A stretch of 52,131 nt of DNA from Clostridia bacterium (GTDB taxonomy: Bacteria; Bacillota; Clostridia; Oscillospirales; CAG-382), in NCBI GenBank assembly GCA_017397805.1, contig JAFQHW010000018.1, positions 1 to 52,131 of the forward strand. Reading direction: 5' to 3'. The position numbers and the translations under genes are program-made. Below, in pieces: positions 51,655-52,131 of this stretch (position 1 is its first letter; the number at the start of each line of letters is the position of its first letter). The notes under the pieces were generated by a model. That model ran no database searches. It had not been told where the DNA came from and saw only the letters and a list, made by a program, of their open reading frames with translations.

Positions 51655-52005
51655 ATGGAACAAAGAGTAGCAAAAGCATATCTCAGACAGTTGCGTATGT
51701 CTCCCCGTAAGGTGCAGATAGTTCTTGACTTAATAAGAAACAAGGACGCAGCTAAGGCTATGGCAATTCTCCGTACCACAAACAAAATCGCATGCGAACC
51801 TATAAGCAAACTTTTAAAGTCTGCTATGGCTAACGCAGAGAACAACCACGGTATGGAACTTGATAAACTTTATGTAGCAGAATGTTTTGTGACTCCCGGT
51901 ATGCTTAAAGGCATGAAGAGAGTAATGCCCAGAGCAAGAGGCGGCGCAGCAAGAATAGTAAAGCGCACTTCTCACATAACAATCGCGCTCAAGGAAAAGG
52001 AATAG
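51655..52005 (+). CDS. rplV: 50S ribosomal protein L22
   Basis: 116 residues. Its beta hairpin extends into the exit tunnel. [21 protein letters not shown] and [20 protein letters not shown] are typical. Confidence 0.98.
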   Translation: MEQRVAKAYLRQLRMSPRKVQIVLDLIRNKDAAKAMAILRTTNKIACEPISKLLKSAMANAENNHGMELDKLYVAECFVTPGMLKGMKRVMPRARGGAARIVKRTSHITIALKEKE

Positions 52006-52018
52006 GAGGCAACAGATT

Positions 52019-52131
52019 ATGGGACAAAAAGTAAATCCGCACGGTCTTCGTGTAGGCGTTATTAAAGACTGGGACTCCCGTTGGTTTGTAAAGGACGAGG
52101 AGCTTGGCGATACAATCGTTGCTGACTACAA
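52019..52131 (+). CDS. rpsC: 30S ribosomal protein S3, 5' part only
   Basis: The window ends 113 bases into this gene. The visible [20 protein letters not shown] is the typical start of S3. AGGAGG precedes the ATG. Confidence 0.97.
   Translation, partial: MGQKVNPHGLRVGVIKDWDSRWFVKDEELGDTIVADY

Overview
The window looks like chromosome of a spore-forming, anaerobic, probably gut-associated Firmicute of the class Clostridia. The evidence is a SpoIID/SpoIIQ-type pair, a mraZ-rsmH-ftsL-PBP division cluster, a ferredoxin-linked 2-oxoacid oxidoreductase, ThyX-type thymidylate synthesis, Gram-positive promoters and terminators, and dockerin-like secreted proteins. TAG, TAA and TGA are all used as ordinary stops. 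I cannot place the genus.

Layout. 1-1000 is a leftward accessory patch: a four-helix-bundle (23S rRNA intervening-sequence type) gene broken by an in-frame TAG, an unusual 250-bp array of small hairpins joined by GTGAAG and CTTCAC boxes, and tRNA-Leu(CAA) with its terminator. 992-3015 holds a C39-like peptidase and a polytopic membrane protein, both leftward. 3151-4989 is a spoIID/spoIIQ-like pair. 5307-16512 is the division and cell-wall cluster (mraZ, rsmH, ftsL, PASTA-PBP, murF, mraY, ftsW, murG, divIB, ftsZ); murE, murD, murC and murB are not in it. A small PH-domain gene follows.

17241-34747 is a long co-directional run with few gaps: two leucine-rich-repeat lipoproteins, thyX, tmk, a DJ-1/PfpI protein, a CPBP protease, mltG, a U32 protein, a MinD-like ATPase, a four-subunit 2-oxoacid:ferredoxin oxidoreductase, ispD, ispF, the M16 pair yfmF/yfmH, lgt and folD. 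34928-41491 encodes three large secreted modular proteins (one papain-like C39 enzyme and two duplicated SGNH hydrolases) that share the same C-terminal half ending in a dockerin-like module. 41654-45257 is a hydroxy-acid cassette: a malate/lactate-type dehydrogenase, malic enzyme and a LarA-family nickel racemase. 45491-46342 is a divergent membrane-protein/XRE-regulator pair around a large palindrome. A phosphosugar mutase runs leftward, and the window ends in the S10 ribosomal operon (rpsJ, rplC, rplD, rplW, rplB, rpsS, rplV, start of rpsC) behind a long structured leader.

The least explained structure is the hairpin array at 570-826 next to the four-helix-bundle gene. Its two halves carry complementary linker boxes, so the whole array could fold into one branched RNA or cruciform. 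Other leads are the three proteins with a shared C-terminal module, the 49-bp palindrome at 45993-46041, an FtsZ with an atypical C-terminal peptide, and the rpsJ leader.
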